The notes under the pieces were generated by a model. That model ran no database searches. It saw only the letters and a list, made by a program, of their open reading frames with translations, and was not told the DNA's origin. DNA of 64,000 bases, taken from contig JACCGJ010002760.1 in assembly GCA_013407085.1 (NCBI GenBank), positions 1-64,000 on the forward strand, given 5' to 3'. This DNA comes from Atriophallophorus winterbourni (lineage: Eukaryota > Platyhelminthes > Trematoda > Plagiorchiida > Microphallidae). Positions 50,848 to 62,640 of the stretch are shown one piece after another; the stretch's first letter is position 1; every line of letters begins with the position of its first letter. The translations under genes and the position numbers were made by a program.

Positions 50848-53800
50848 ATTCAATTCAATTCAATTCAATTTTAATGGTCTAAAAAGCATATAGCTTTACA
50901 AAAACCACAGAAAATTATGGAAATTTACAAATAACATATCTCAGTAAAAACGAGATTTGTTTGCTTACTGAACAGTTCGGGAATCAGGTAAAAATCCAAA
51001 TGATAGAAACTGTTTTCACTCAGTGGAATGGCACATATATGTCCATGGGGTCGAGATGATTTGACGTGTGAGTTCAAAGTTATTAGGTTGTGGAATACAT
51101 AGTCTCAATGTTCGGATGGGTCGACAGGAATTTGTCTAAGCTGGATTTGAATATATCCAAGTTGGGTGCATGTGCAACATTCGAGGGTAGGGAGTTCCAA
51201 GTGAAACATACACGTACAGAATAAAAATATCTTCGACAGTTCAGTCGCGAGTCGGGAATTAGTACTGTGTACTCATGACTCCGGCTGGTTCTTGGTGGTT
51301 GTCGTGTGAATAGTGTATTAAGGGGATGGCTGGGGGTATGCAATATGTTAAACATTAGGATCAGATCACCTCTAAGACGTCGGTAAGGAGAGTCGAAGAG
51401 GTTGAGGTTTGCAATACGATCTTCGTATTGTTTGTGCTTTAAGCCGCACACGAGCTTCGTGGTCCGATGATAGATTCGCTGCAAGAGATTGATGTCTTTC
51501 TTTAACCAGGGTGACCAAGCCTGAACCGCATACTCCATGGTGGGCCTCAAGTAGGTATTAATTATTCGATGAACAGTCGGCTTCGTGAAACTCCCAAACA
51601 CGCGTTTCAGCAGAAGCAGTACTTTTGACGTCTTTTCGTAGACAGCCTTAACGTTGTGTGACGGTTTCAACGTGCTGCTCACCCACACACCCAAGTCCTT
51701 CTCCTTGTCAGTTATTTCAAGAGTATGGGAACCAAGGGTGTAAGAGAACTCGAAGGGTTTTCCAACTGTCAATACCTTGCATTTTCTCACATTGAAAGGA
51801 AGTTCATTTCGAACCGACCATTCCTGTAAGACATTGAGGTCCAGCTGAAGCTGTCTGCAATCCTCAGTTGTGCGTACTTGTGTCCACAACTTGATATCAT
51901 CCGCAAATAGCAAGATTTTGCACCGAACAAGTTTTGGTAAATCGTTTACATAGAGCAAGAAAAGAATTGGTCCAAGCACCGATCCCTGCGGCACTCCACT
52001 TGTTACTGTAATGGGCCGTGACAAAGCACCATCAACCCTTACTCGAATAACACGGTCACGGAGATAATCCTCCAACCAGGCTAGTAATGAGCCCTTGATG
52101 CCACATTGCTCTATTTTTTGTAGTAACAAACTGTGGTTAACACGATCGAATGCTTTGGACATATCCAGATAACAAGCATGTATGGTGAAACCTTTGTCCA
52201 CAGCTTGTGTCCAGTCATCGAGGGCAAGGAGAAGGTTTGAAAGGCAAGAGTGTCTTTTTCTGAAGCCATGTTGTTCGATTGCGAGCAAGCAATTATCTTC
52301 CAGGTGATTTGTGATGCTGTTTGCAACGAGGCGCTCCATCACTTTAGAGATCACCGGTAGTAGTGTTACTGGTCGATAATTGGATACTTCAGAACGGTTC
52401 CCTCCTTTGTAGATGGGGGTAATGATACCAGTCTTCCATTCACAGGGAAAGAAACCTTGGGTTATAGAGAGGTTAAATAAGTAGGTAAGCGGTGTACACA
52501 AAGAATAGGCACAGCTTCTGAGGATCAGCGGGGTAATTTCATCAGCTCCAGGAGACTTTTTCGTGTTGAGCTTTAACAATGTACGGAGGACACTGTCCGA
52601 GCTAAAAGTTAGTTGCTGTAAAACGTTTTCTGGCGAGATCACGGAGGTCAAAGGACTGGTTACGGTGTTCGGTGGACTGAAGACAGTGGAGAAGAATTGG
52701 GCTAGAACTTCGGCTGATTGCGATGCTGTCGTTGTTATTCCATCACATGTCTTTAGGGCGGCAACCCCTGGTTTTACTCTAGACCGGTTATTTATGATCT
52801 GATAGAGAATTTTTGGGTTTGATTCCATTTTGTCGAGTAAATGTTTTTGATAATTCAATTTGTCGTCAACAACAAGTTTGTTTACCTTATTTCTCAGCAA
52901 ACGGAATGTTTCCCAACTTTCAGCAGTGCTATCAAGTCGGTGAGCCCGCCATGCAGCATTTCGCATAGTCAACCATTTCCGTGTTCGGCTTCTCAGTTTA
53001 AACGTGTATCCCCTTTTCCGCACCTTCGGAACAAAATGAGAGTGCATTTCAACTGCAATTTTAATTTCGTTTGCCATCCATTGCCACTGACCTTGTACGC
53101 TGTCGGACTCGAGACCAGGGTCTGTGACATTCTTCAGAGTAGTATTAAGTTGTGAAAAGTCAATTTTCCTAATCAACTTGCTGGTGTCACTTGTTCTGAT
53201 TGCCTGACAAATATAATCAAACGTGATAACTAAGTGGTCACTGAGTCCCATAGGAGCTTCATAAGCGAGACTTTCAATCACGTACTCTTCGTTTGTCAGT
53301 ATCAAGTCCAAGATAGACGGCGTATCACTACCCCGAAATCGGGTATTGTCAAAAATATGGTTGTAAAGTGGAATGTCCTCCAGCAACTGTTGAAATAAAG
53401 CATTCAAGGAGTTTTCTGGATAGACTGAATTTCCCTTATAGTTCGGCAAATTGAAATCTCCGATCAGAAGAAGTCTGCCGCCGTATCTGGTAGCCGCTAA
53501 GCGTATGTTTGCAATTAATGCTGAATTGTAGGCTTCATCAGCGGAGGGCGAGCGGTAAATCACACCCACTGTACATTTTTCTTTTTCTGCTGTTACATTC
53601 AGGGAACACCACAGTGTGTCTTGTAGTTGTAAGTCTTCATCAGTGATCTCATGGCATGACAAACTCTGAACGTGATATAGAGCAACACCGCCTCCTCGAG
53701 CCAGGCGATCGCGACGAAGTAGAGACATACCCTTAATGACCACTTCGTTGTCTGTTAAAGTTGGATGGAACCATGTCTCAGTTACGGCAATCACGTCTGG

Positions 53801-53930
53801 TGAGTGTGTGGTAGTTAGTTCAGTCAATTCGTGTAATTTATTTGTCAAGCATTGGGCATTCGTATACAAAAATTTGTCATGTCTGCTCAGGAAAAATTTA
53901 TGCTCTCAGCGATACGACCTTGACGAATGA
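50848..53930 (-). mobile_element. CR1-like LINE (subfamily A), nearly complete
   Basis: About 3.1 kb on the minus strand. It contains the intact ORF at 51,083-53,869, a 3' untranslated part, and a 3' terminus AGACCATTAAAATTGAATTG followed by TTGAA tail repeats (50,848-50,871). The frame stays open about 12 codons above the first listed codon (EHKFFLSRHDKF) to a TGA near 53,905. No ATG lies there, so the 5' end is probably truncated or frame-damaged. No clear target duplication was found. Confidence 0.9.
51083..53869 (-). CDS. CR1-like endonuclease-reverse transcriptase, uninterrupted
   Basis: 928 codons without a stop. The endonuclease domain (1-220) starts YTNAQCLTNK and has AVTETWF (Glu31), GGGVALYH (59-66), GDFNLP (137-142) and GLSDHL (Asp211, His212). 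The RT domain (about 430-760) has PIYKGG (485-490), NYRPVTLLPVISKVMERL (497-514), QHGFRKRHSC (533-542), YLDMSKAFDRVNH (Asp569), SGVPQGSVLGP (624-634) and the catalytic LLFADDIKLW (FADD 655-658). Thumb and C-terminus carry RPTMEYAVQAWSPWL, RRLRGDLILMFNI and WNSLP. All visible catalytic residues are present. The encoded protein would nick target DNA and prime reverse transcription there. No ORF1 was recognised upstream. The reading frame opens without an ATG (a TTG at 53,869), so translation in situ is doubtful. Confidence 0.92.
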   Translation of the reverse strand: MYTNAQCLTNKLHELTELTTTHSPDVIAVTETWFHPTLTDNEVVIKGMSLLRRDRLARGGGVALYHVQSLSCHEITDEDLQLQDTLWCSLNVTAEKEKCTVGVIYRSPSADEAYNSALIANIRLAATRYGGRLLLIGDFNLPNYKGNSVYPENSLNALFQQLLEDIPLYNHIFDNTRFRGSDTPSILDLILTNEEYVIESLAYEAPMGLSDHLVITFDYICQAIRTSDTSKLIRKIDFSQLNTTLKNVTDPGLESDSVQGQWQWMANEIKIAVEMHSHFVPKVRKRGYTFKLRSRTRKWLTMRNAAWRAHRLDSTAESWETFRLLRNKVNKLVVDDKLNYQKHLLDKMESNPKILYQIINNRSRVKPGVAALKTCDGITTTASQSAEVLAQFFSTVFSPPNTVTSPLTSVISPENVLQQLTFSSDSVLRTLLKLNTKKSPGADEITPLILRSCAYSLCTPLTYLFNLSITQGFFPCEWKTGIITPIYKGGNRSEVSNYRPVTLLPVISKVMERLVANSITNHLEDNCLLAIEQHGFRKRHSCLSNLLLALDDWTQAVDKGFTIHACYLDMSKAFDRVNHSLLLQKIEQCGIKGSLLAWLEDYLRDRVIRVRVDGALSRPITVTSGVPQGSVLGPILFLLYVNDLPKLVRCKILLFADDIKLWTQVRTTEDCRQLQLDLNVLQEWSVRNELPFNVRKCKVLTVGKPFEFSYTLGSHTLEITDKEKDLGVWVSSTLKPSHNVKAVYEKTSKVLLLLKRVFGSFTKPTVHRIINTYLRPTMEYAVQAWSPWLKKDINLLQRIYHRTTKLVCGLKHKQYEDRIANLNLFDSPYRRLRGDLILMFNILHTPSHPLNTLFTRQPPRTSRSHEYTVLIPDSRLNCRRYFYSVRVCFTWNSLPSNVAHAPNLDIFKSSLDKFLSTHPNIETMYSTT

Positions 53931-55370
53931 AGTGATAATTATAATCAAAAACGAATGTTTTGTGGCACTCATATCCCCACCACTTATTGAAAGACTATTC
54001 TATCTTGGGAGTTTGCTACGTGTGCGAACAGATTTCACAATGCCCCTGCGACCAAGCCAGTGTAGTAGAAATTAATCGGGGACTGAGCTTGGATGTGAAA
54101 ATTGTCAGTGGTGAATCCTGTTTAAAAATTGAAGTTAACCTAGATTAATGTATTGCGGTGCTCACATCCCCATCCCTTACACACAACTACCGGTTTCTGG
54201 CCGTTTGTTAGACAATGATGGTTGTATATTAGTTATTAACAAAGCTAATACTGATTAAAGGAGAAGATGGAAAATGTGAAAGATAATAACCTGCCAAACG
54301 CGGGTTCCCGAAGCTAGCACGTAAACCCGGCACAAACAACGAAAACTTATGAAATCGTGCACTCTAAACAATTAAGTTTCCGGTGCTGACGCTAAAGCAT
54401 ATGCAGCTATCAGAAAGTACACAAGTGGAAGAAACTTCAAAAATTCGAACAATCCATCAGACACCGGGTTCTACGACTTAACTGTAATATGTACGCATAT
54501 GCCAGAACCAGATGCTTCACTATTTGAGGTTAGAAACTGGACGATCTCAAGGTTTGGTTTGACTTGTATGATATCATGCATCATCGTAAGCCAACATCAT
54601 TGTGTCGGCTTACTATAAAACGTGATTCGCCACACCACGCTCAAAGTAACCGTAGACCATAAAAGATATCCGAGAGAAATATGGCTAAACTCCTTCATAC
54701 TACGAAGTAACTCAGAAACACCCCGCTGTGTCTACCACCATGTTACATGTTGCGAGAGAAAAGGCGACACCGCTGGTCCTGAAATCCATTTCTTCCGCAG
54801 TCTTTTTTAACACGATAGTTTAGAAATCATTGTTGATTATTTAACTCACAAACGCGCTAGCTACGACCGTAAGTAATGAATATTCCTGGCAGAAATGATT
54901 AAGATTTCGGAGGAAAATACGAAATAATATATCCATTTTGCACGATCTCGCAAGGTAAATCAAGTGGGTTTAAATCCACTGAAAGTGATTCTTCTGAATA
55001 GCGCAACTGCTGCTTTAAAACATAAGTTCCCAAAATGGGTTATTCTATCTGGTTTGAGCGTCAAAGTACGAGACAACCGTCGAGTTGTGAGTATAGCGGT
55101 TAACCATGAAAACATTGTGATGCACTTGCAGGCGAAAACGTCCACGGACACGAATAAATAAATGCCGCTCGATCCGAAATCAATCGAGATCCAAACGGAG
55201 AACCAGATAAAATTATGGATTCGGACACTTGAGCTATATCAACACAAACAACGCTACACTCCACACAATGGATGTCAGTAATTACTAGAGGTATAGCGCA
55301 CAACGTCATGACAAATCCGAATCCAGATGAGTCCAACCAATAATTTAATTTTACACCCGTCATTATTCAC
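53931..55370. other. Mostly featureless; short repeat at 54,144-54,181
   Basis: No gene recognised. ATTAATGT..GCTCACATCCCCATCCCTTA at 54,144-54,180 matches the left end of the 161-bp insertion at 6,905, so one end of that family is present here. The remainder (TTACACACAACTACCGGTTT onward) diverges. Confidence 0.4.
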
Positions 55371-55374
55371 AAAA

Positions 55375-56345
55375 AATACGATGAAGTGCATCTATACGAA
55401 AGCGAAAATTTGTATCAATAAATTAATCAAACTGTATGTGATTTGTGAAAAAAGGATGCCTTATGTAGTCGCCATAACAGTAACTTGGTTCCATGATTCC
55501 TTGTCTGATGATGCAGTTTTCTTGTCTCTATTTCGGAGTGTCCATTTAGATGAAGGCGGAGGAGTAGCAATTTAATTCGAGCAGTTTATTTTCTCAGAGT
55601 TATGAACGATAAGGCCCTCGATATACCCGAAACAATTTGGCGCTTTCTGACTCTTACTCGAGGAGACGAATCTTTTATAAGGATGATCCATCTTCCCCCA
55701 ACAGCACAGCATCACCAAAACAATAAGCTGATTGATGGTTTGCAACTTGTGACAAATATGTCCGAGGTTCAGTTATTGATAATGGTGAATTCATCCTCGA
55801 CAACCTACAGTCGGGATGATCATTCATCATTCCCACTTGAGTATCAACTTCGAATCGTCTTGGATTAAGCACCCCATTATAACCACTTTCTTCGATTTAC
55901 TCGTTTTAGGGGCCAAAAACTTATATCAGATTCTACTGCTTTAAAGAATATTGTCTATAAACGGCCAGTCGAACAAAGCGATGATGTTGTCTCATAATTC
56001 GAGTGCGTTCGTAGCGCTAGTCGAAACAGATTCGGAACATTATACGTCAGAATAGTGAAATCTGTTTGCCGATTTTAAATACAGCAGTTTTGCAGGATTG
56101 GATTGCTCCGATCCGACTAGTTATTGGCACCTTCTTTCACAGAATCTGAAATGCATACTGAACGAAAATTTAATAGTCGTTCTGAATGAACCTTCTCAAT
56201 AAAAGACATTTAGACAGACAGAAAATTTGATGAAAAAATGGCAAGCGCATTCGGTTTCCATCAACCTACAATCACAGGTGTTTCATAGGCCTAAATTTTC
56301 ACTACTGAGAAACAACGTTTTCGCTAAATTTCAGACGATAAACAA
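55375..56345 (+). pseudogene. CR1-like LINE (C-type) endonuclease relic
   Basis: Frames 55327-55575 and 55602-55868 read KCIYTKAKICINKLIKLYVI, VVAITVTWFHDSLSDDAVFL (again TVTW instead of TETW), DEGGGVAI, ETIWRFLTLTRGD and SRDDHSS. Decayed linker follows to about 56,340. The GDFN block is destroyed (IMVNSS). It shares the Glu-to-Val change with the copy at 21,606. Confidence 0.7.
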
Positions 56346-56429
56346 CATTTTCGATAGCTTTTGATTTTCTGGCTGCACCACAATCAGTAGCTTTTAAATA
56401 CACTCGTAAAGTTTAGAACGAATATTATA

Positions 56430-56439
56430 TATATTTATA

Positions 56440-56480
<41 letters not shown>
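56430..56480. repeat. (AT)n microsatellite
   Basis: About 50 bp of nearly pure AT repeats with two TTTATAT interruptions. Confidence 0.95.
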
Positions 56481-56514
56481 CACTAACCTATAAATATATA
56501 GCCCTTCGACTCTC

Positions 56515-56722
56515 TATACTCTAGAGCAGTACTGTATTACCGCATACATTTGGAAATGTCGAGCGCTTGCCGACCATTGAATATCTAGATACTTCACTAC
56601 TCTTGATGAGCTCAATAGGTCAATCAACAGCTTAGCGAATAGGAAGACCCCCGTGACGACGGAATTCCACCTGAGCTCATCAAATGCCGTAGAGCAGCAT
56701 TATTACAACCTATTCACCATTT
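56515..56722 (+). pseudogene. RTE-like LINE: RT N-terminal relic
   Basis: Reads ERLPTIEYLDT-type, LANRKT, DDGIPPELIKCRRAALLQ in shifting frames, then is cut by the subfamily B CR1-like tail inserted tail-first at about 56,722. Confidence 0.65.
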
Positions 56723-57065
56723 ATTTATTCATAGATTTATTCGTTGACGATACGCAGGTAAAAAACTATGCTTTACAAAACCCACAAAAATGTACGTTGG
56801 GTCGGATGGTAAAAATCATCAAAATATTGTTTGATTACTGTCAAACATGGAAAACATAGTTTTCGATGTGGATATCTAACGGTTGCTTGAACACGTCAAC
56901 GGTTCCAGATTGTACCACGTGAGTAGGTAAACTGTTCCACAATTGCACATTGCGAACAGAAAATGTAGATTTGAGGCAGTGCAACATGCAACGCTGTTGG
57001 TAAAGTTTTGATTGGTGACCTTGCATATGTATTTTATGGGGAAGATGGAAACGGCTGCAACTTAA
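56722..57065 (-). mobile_element. CR1-like LINE (subfamily B), 3' fragment
   Basis: Minus-strand frame 56841-57026 reads GHQSKLYQQRCMLHCLKST, SVRNVQLWNSLPTHVVQS and NYVFHV. 3' tail TTTATTCATAGATTTATTC at 56,722-56,742 (read on plus), as in the 24.64-kb copy. It inserted into the RTE-like relic on its left. Confidence 0.8.
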
Positions 57066-57094
57066 TTTGTTTGATTAAGCACTGTCAAAATAAA

Positions 57095-57190
57095 TATTAG
57101 TGCTCCTCGGACTCCATTACTTTTGGTATGACTGATAACAACTCTATCACGCGATAGTTTAATGGATTATTTCTCTCACCGACGATGTTT
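57095..57190 (-). pseudogene. CR1-B RT snippet
   Basis: NNPLNYRVIELLSVIPKVM ES is the RT 'DPLNYRPIALLPVLSKVMES' block of subfamily B (compare 61,110-61,180). It is fused in one frame to the RTE-like endonuclease relic that follows. Confidence 0.6.
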
Positions 57191-57680
57191 CCAAGATAAT
57201 TTATGTGAAATTTTTCGGAAAAAAATGAGATAGTGACACAGAGACTGAACTGCGTCCATAGTTTTAAAAGTTGCTGAACATTATCGTTTGATACACTTAC
57301 TCCGAATTTCTTTAGAAATTTTGCACTCGAAACTTTAGGTGCAACAAAAACTGGCATTGAAATCACCCAATAGCACAACATCATTTTTGATTAGCACGTT
57401 TTTGATGACAGTTGCAAGGAGTTGATAAAATCGTCTTTTTCAGCATGTGTCACAGAGAGCATGGGTGCAAATAAACATTGACCAATGTAGTTGTACCATT
57501 GTTGCTTTCGAGATTTAGCGTCCAAATCCGTATTCTGCCGGTGCTGAATTGTTCAGCACTATCCTAGGCACTCGAATCTCAGATCCTCTACACTTCATTG
57601 CGTATGACAAATATGTTTCTAACGTATCTGACGATTCCTACGTTGGACCGAACGTTCCAGTTTAACAGTTTCAGAGCCGA
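57190..57680 (-). pseudogene. RTE-like endonuclease relic
   Basis: Minus-strand: LKLWTQFSLCVTISFFSEKF and a GDFN-region trace (YWVISMPVF), with further 5' sequence matching 13,370-13,760 (GACAGTTGCAAGGAGTTGAT, TCCAAATCCGTATTCTGC). Strongly decayed. Confidence 0.6.
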
Positions 57681-58149
57681 TCTATCGGGTTTTCATATAA
57701 TCCATATTCAATATATATGTCTAGAAGCCAATGATCTTCATCCGAGATTGGAATAATACAAATTACATTTCCATTTGAAAAACCTGAACTAAGCTTTGGT
57801 TATAGTGATTTGGTTCACGACAGCTCGATCCGCATAAGACTAGGTTAGATTGGATTCTAACTTTTGTTGGTTGACAGTTGGGAATCAAGCATATCTTCAA
57901 GCGCAAACATTTGAGGCACAACTTGAGAATAATCAACTCAGAATCATTTGAATATCTCCAAATACTTTCTTAGTGCACGGGTGAAGCTCATTCCTATCAT
58001 GTCATTCATACATTTGCAGTGTCTGTTCTAAAGAAATGCGCATACGGATCTTGATCGGCTAACATATTTGCATTTACCTCAAACTTCTGTTACGCTTGTG
58101 AATAACTCTGCAAATGCAAATCATTTTCCAAGATCAATTTAATTAATCG

Positions 58150-58335
58150 CGTCCAACCGAGAGAGGCACCCCTTAAATTTGGTTCCAGTCATAGGGAATG
58201 CAGTCCTAATACGATCAGTCGGATATCACATTTCCCACAAAACTTACGTCGGTACTTTTATGCAGTCCGTGTATGCTTATTGTGGAAATGTTTACACCGA
58301 GAAATTGCTATCTAACCGATTGTAATTCTCTTCAA
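58150..58335 (+). pseudogene. CR1-like C-terminal relic
   Basis: Shifted frames give RRYFYAVRVCLLWKCL, the 'NCRRYFYSVRVCFLWNSLP' block of CR1-like C-termini. About 180 bp is recognisable; neighbouring sequence to 59,200 is featureless. Confidence 0.55.
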
Positions 58336-59199
58336 ATAAACGTTACAATTTTGTACTGAATAATACTTTAAACCCTCATTGTCCGCTATTGCACAATTTG
58401 AATTAAAAATAATATCCAAACATTCATTTCCGACCTACAATTCTCCTCTCCATTTCAAACTTGGTCTTAGTTTCACTCCTCTTTTAACCTCATTGATGCT
58501 TACACGTTTAAATTTTAAACGAACATTCTATTGTATTGCGGATCGTTTTGCATTAATCCATCATAAATCTAAAATTTTTATAAATTAATTGATAAAATTG
58601 CATCCATTCAAAACGCGCATAAACCGTGCGACGTAAAATATCCCCTCAGTCATCATACAAGTCCAGCCATCTAGAACAGACGTTGTTGTTCAGCACGTAG
58701 TTCTCGGATTAGTTATCAGTTTCTGTGTTCATGCTTAACAAAATTACGTCTATAAAAAGAACTGCGTTATCACCTTCTTGCCAATTTCAGGTGAAACAGC
58801 AGCATTTTTCTAAAAGGTCAAGCAGTATATAGAACGATTATGTAATTTGTTTTTATCCTTTTTGTTTTTCATGAGTTCAGTCACAATGAACCAAAGAATG
58901 TCTAATCCGATGCCAAATTATGTAATTTTCGTATTTTGATCAAGATGCAAAATTTATGGATGAAAAAGAAATTATCTAAATAATATCACGATGTCAAGTT
59001 TTAAGTACAATATTATAGACGTGTAAATGATTGGAATAGGTCCTCATGACTCGCTGAATGCACATATATCAATAAATGTGGGTACCGTGTATGAGTCACG
59101 ATATTTTAAAAAGACTTGCCACACATGCATCAAACCAAAATAACTGCGGCGGATACATTTGTGTGGGCTATTTCTAAATTGCAACGATGACCTCAGATG

Positions 59200-59880
59200 T
59201 TGCTAACAGATTAATTTGAAATAAGTTATCCGTTTGGCTGGGAATTAGTTGTACGAACTTTGCATGCAAGCATAAGATCTCCTTGAAAGAATGCCGCCAC
59301 GATACAAAAGCAGAAAGCGGTCTGAGCGAGACCAGGGTACGAAGGATTAAATGTTTGGCAACGTCATCCGCAATCGAAGGATATGCTATTTTTAAGTTTG
59401 ATTTAACGCGCCTATTGAAGTGAGGTCTTTCAACGTACCCTTTGATATAAGATTGGTTGACAAATCAGATCGAAATGACAACCGTTGCAGACATATTTCA
59501 CTTGAATATTGTGATCACTAGGTGGTTCAATGCTGATTGATCGCCTGTTTAAATCGATTTGTGTTTCTGATATCAGATCAACCAAACGAAGAAGATATCT
59601 CCCCGCGTGGCAAGCATACACACCGTTTTTTTATTGCTTCATCCATGAGTTCATCCTGTCAAGATATAATCGCGTACACTGACAACAAAAAAGAAGCCGA
59701 ATGTAAAAACGCGTTGATTAAGCACATGACAAATAACAAAGCAAGCACCCATCTTAAATATGCAAAAGAAACAATCAAAACACTGATCTACAAACCTATC
59801 AGAATCGGACGACATTTCGATTTGATTTGTCAGCCGATTTGGTGCCAACAGGTACACTGTAAGCTTCGCCGCCCATAGCT
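59200..59880 (+). mobile_element. TIR-bearing element with 113-codon frame
   Basis: Imperfect terminal inverted repeats: GTACCCTTTGATATAAGATT GGTTGACAAATCAGATCGAAATG at about 59,437-59,479 against the reverse complement of CATTTCGATTTGATTTGTCA GCCGATTTGG...GGTAC near 59,813-59,853. Inside is the frame 59537-59878: SDQPNEEDISPRGKHTHRFF, SSMSSSCQDIIAYTDNK, YAKETIKTLIYKPIR. No domain was recognised. The 59,200-59,437 flank is also shared with the inverted copy at 27,690-28,010, so the true element may be larger and these TIRs internal. Confidence 0.5.
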
Positions 59881-60224
59881 CATTTAAACGATATTGATGA
59901 ATTGCATATCTTATGACTACGCAATAATAATTTTTTTGGTTAGAGAAATTAGGACTGGATGATTTGAACGGTGATCATTCAATGTAGCGAGACAAATCGT
60001 ATGTAGAGAGATGATGAGAATACGCTGCAGGATGATAAACAAAATGCCTATATACCGTGACATTCAAATGTCAATAAGCTGGGAGATCGTGACTCTGATT
60101 CTGTGATTACACTATAACAGGTTTACTTGACTGGTAGAGTTAGCATAGTTCCAAATCCTACGATTTCATTGTTCGAACGATCACTTCATAATACAATCCG
60201 AGACCATCAGTGATTGTGCAATGA

Positions 60225-62640
60225 TTGAAGTTTAACATCCGAGTTCAGTCTGAAGTAGAATCTGTTGTGAATTTTGTGGCTAGCCTGAGGCGACTGGTTG
60301 AATTTTGTGCATTTGGAGCAGCTCGGGATGACATTATGTACGTTGAAATCAATTTGCAGACAATATTGGGTCAAACGAACCTAGGACTAGGAGAACCAAG
60401 TTGCTTTCATCTATGCAGAAAGCTAGTCGACATTGCGTTGAGTTTCCTAAGTCTGATTGGATAACCACGCCTTAATCGTTTTCGTAGGAGGCGGGTTTAA
60501 TAACGGGTAGATAATATTCTTTGCTCAACTTGCTTTTGAGAGACAATAGGATGCATTTTAAAGCATTCAGTGGCATTTCGTTGTCTAGGAAACATGTATA
60601 AATCCTATCGAGATCCCGTTGCAGGTTCTGGGTGTCTTCTGTGGAGTTTATCTTGCGACAAAGCTTTGCGTCATCAGCGAAAAAAGCATCGACGACTTCA
60701 ATATAGTAGGCAAGTCGATTATATATATTAAAAACAAAAGCGGTCTAAGGACTGATCCTTGTGGGAAACCACGGGCAAATTTAATCGAGTCGGATATTTC
60801 GTTTTGACTGTCACGTACATCTCACGAGATATCAACCTTTCTTTTATCCATGCATGGTGTTAACCCTGTACTCCTTAGGTGAGTAGTTTCGACGAAAGAA
60901 TTACGTGATTCACACGATCGAAAGCTTTTGAAAAATCAATATAAATCACATCAATGGAGTTGCCAGCATTTAGTAGCTCAGACGAAGTTTCTTTTGCTAA
61001 TTGCAAGTTTGACAGGCAAGATCGTTTTTTACTGAATCCATGCTGTGCCTCGGAGATTAAATTATCAATCTTAAAGTCATTCAGCAAGGCATTAACTAAT
61101 GGTGACTCCATTACTTTGGATAGAACTGGTAATAACGCTATCGGGCTATAGTTCAAAGGATCATTTATTTTACCACCTTTGTAGATCGTACTAATCAAGT
61201 AGTTTTCCAAGTTTCTGATACAAAGCTCTGCTCGAACATCATCGTTAATACGCCAGATATCGGTATTGCCAACTCGGAAGATGGATTGCACAAAATGTTT
61301 GCGTGTATAATGTATACACCGGGTGAGCCTGTTCTCTTCATCTTTATTAATTTTGTTTGAGCAACATTGGGGGGAAACTCCACACCGTGAAGAATTGGCA
61401 GGCTGCAGCTGTCAGAGTTTAAAGGCTGTTCATGGGTTGACACCTGTGATAAAAACGGATGCGAATTGTTGACGTAAAACGCTAGCACATTATTTAAATG
61501 ACGTAACTATACAAGTACCAGAGGCCACTGGCAGTATTATAAGTTTAACATTCCGGAGGTCGTTGACGTGTTTATACAATGCTTTGGGATTTATAACGAT
61601 TTTTTTCGACTAGACTGATTTGGTAATCATTTCTGTCTTTTCGAATGAGATAGACACCCTTTATCGCAGTAAGGTGTAGTAGCACAAAGTTATGCCAGAC
61701 GGATCGTCCAAGTATTTGGACCAGGCATTGTCACGCTTACACATCCATTTCCGATTTCTGCTTCTGAGATGCTTTTTCGGATGCTTTTTGCTGGATATTA
61801 TTTTCATATTCGATGATAAATCAATGATAATACTTAGTTAGCTGATTTGAGTTCAAGGAAATCCCATCAATTTGCAGTAGTAAGTGCTCTAAATGAGTCA
61901 TAGTTCACAGTTGTATACGTTCGCTGAGTATTTCCTGAAGGTTTGTATTGATAAAAATAATCAATTGTCATGACAACATGATCACTTAATCAGAGTGGAG
62001 TTGTACAGGAAACAGATTCTATCATGATTTTTTCGTTCTTAAGTATGGTGTACAGGGTAGATGGGGTTTGTTCAGATCGAAATCGCGTTGGTTGAATGAA
62101 TCGTCACCTTTAATGTGTGTTGCAAGGGTCGGTACATTAAAATCACCGAGGAGGAGCGAATGTAAATATGTGGGCTACAATGCAAAATGTATTGCATTAG
62201 AAAGAACAGTGTCGGTGGCAGATGATGAAAAAGGGCGTCGATATATCAATGCTAAGAGGCACTTACGTTTATCATGTAAGTCAAAAGAGCAAAACAATGT
62301 ACCTGGGACATCTAACTCGGGGGAAAGAAGTATAGTGCAGTTGATGATTTCATGTAAGTTGAGGAGGACACCGCCACCTTTTGTTGCTCGATCTTTTCTG
62401 TAAATCATCATATGTGGGATTTTGAGTTCAGAGTCGCGTATAGAATTATTCAACCAGGTTTCTGTCACTGCAATCAAATCCCAAGACGCCACGGACGAAC
62501 GCGAATACAGTTCAGTGAACTTGCCCAGAAAGCCTTGACCGATAGTGTATCAGCATGGAAGAGATTTGATTTTTGTTGCAGAAGAAGTGTTCATATTAGT
62601 GGATTCGCCGACCCAGAATTGGCCGGCTGCTCCAGGTTTT
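60225..62640 (-). pseudogene. CR1-like LINE (subfamily B), long degenerate copy
   Basis: Minus strand, 5' to 3'. The endonuclease 62175-62492 reads SWDLIAVTETWLNN (Glu kept), RKDRATKGGGVLLNL and FCSFDLHDKRKCLLALIYRR, with the GDFN region degraded near 62,130. Linker follows. The RT in 60875-61291 reads STIYKGGKINDPLNYSP, LLPVLSKVMES, QHGFSKKRSCLSNL and IDFSKAFDRVNH. Then come broken RT at 60,470-60,740 (ADDAKLCRKINSTEDTQNL-like) and a fragment at 60,225-60,460. Many shifts. The endonuclease part recurs at 63,706-64,000. Confidence 0.75.

Noticed and set aside
52111..53155. Plus- and minus-strand frames overlapping the CR1-A ORF
   Set aside because: These are shadows of the intact 928-codon frame with no independent motifs.
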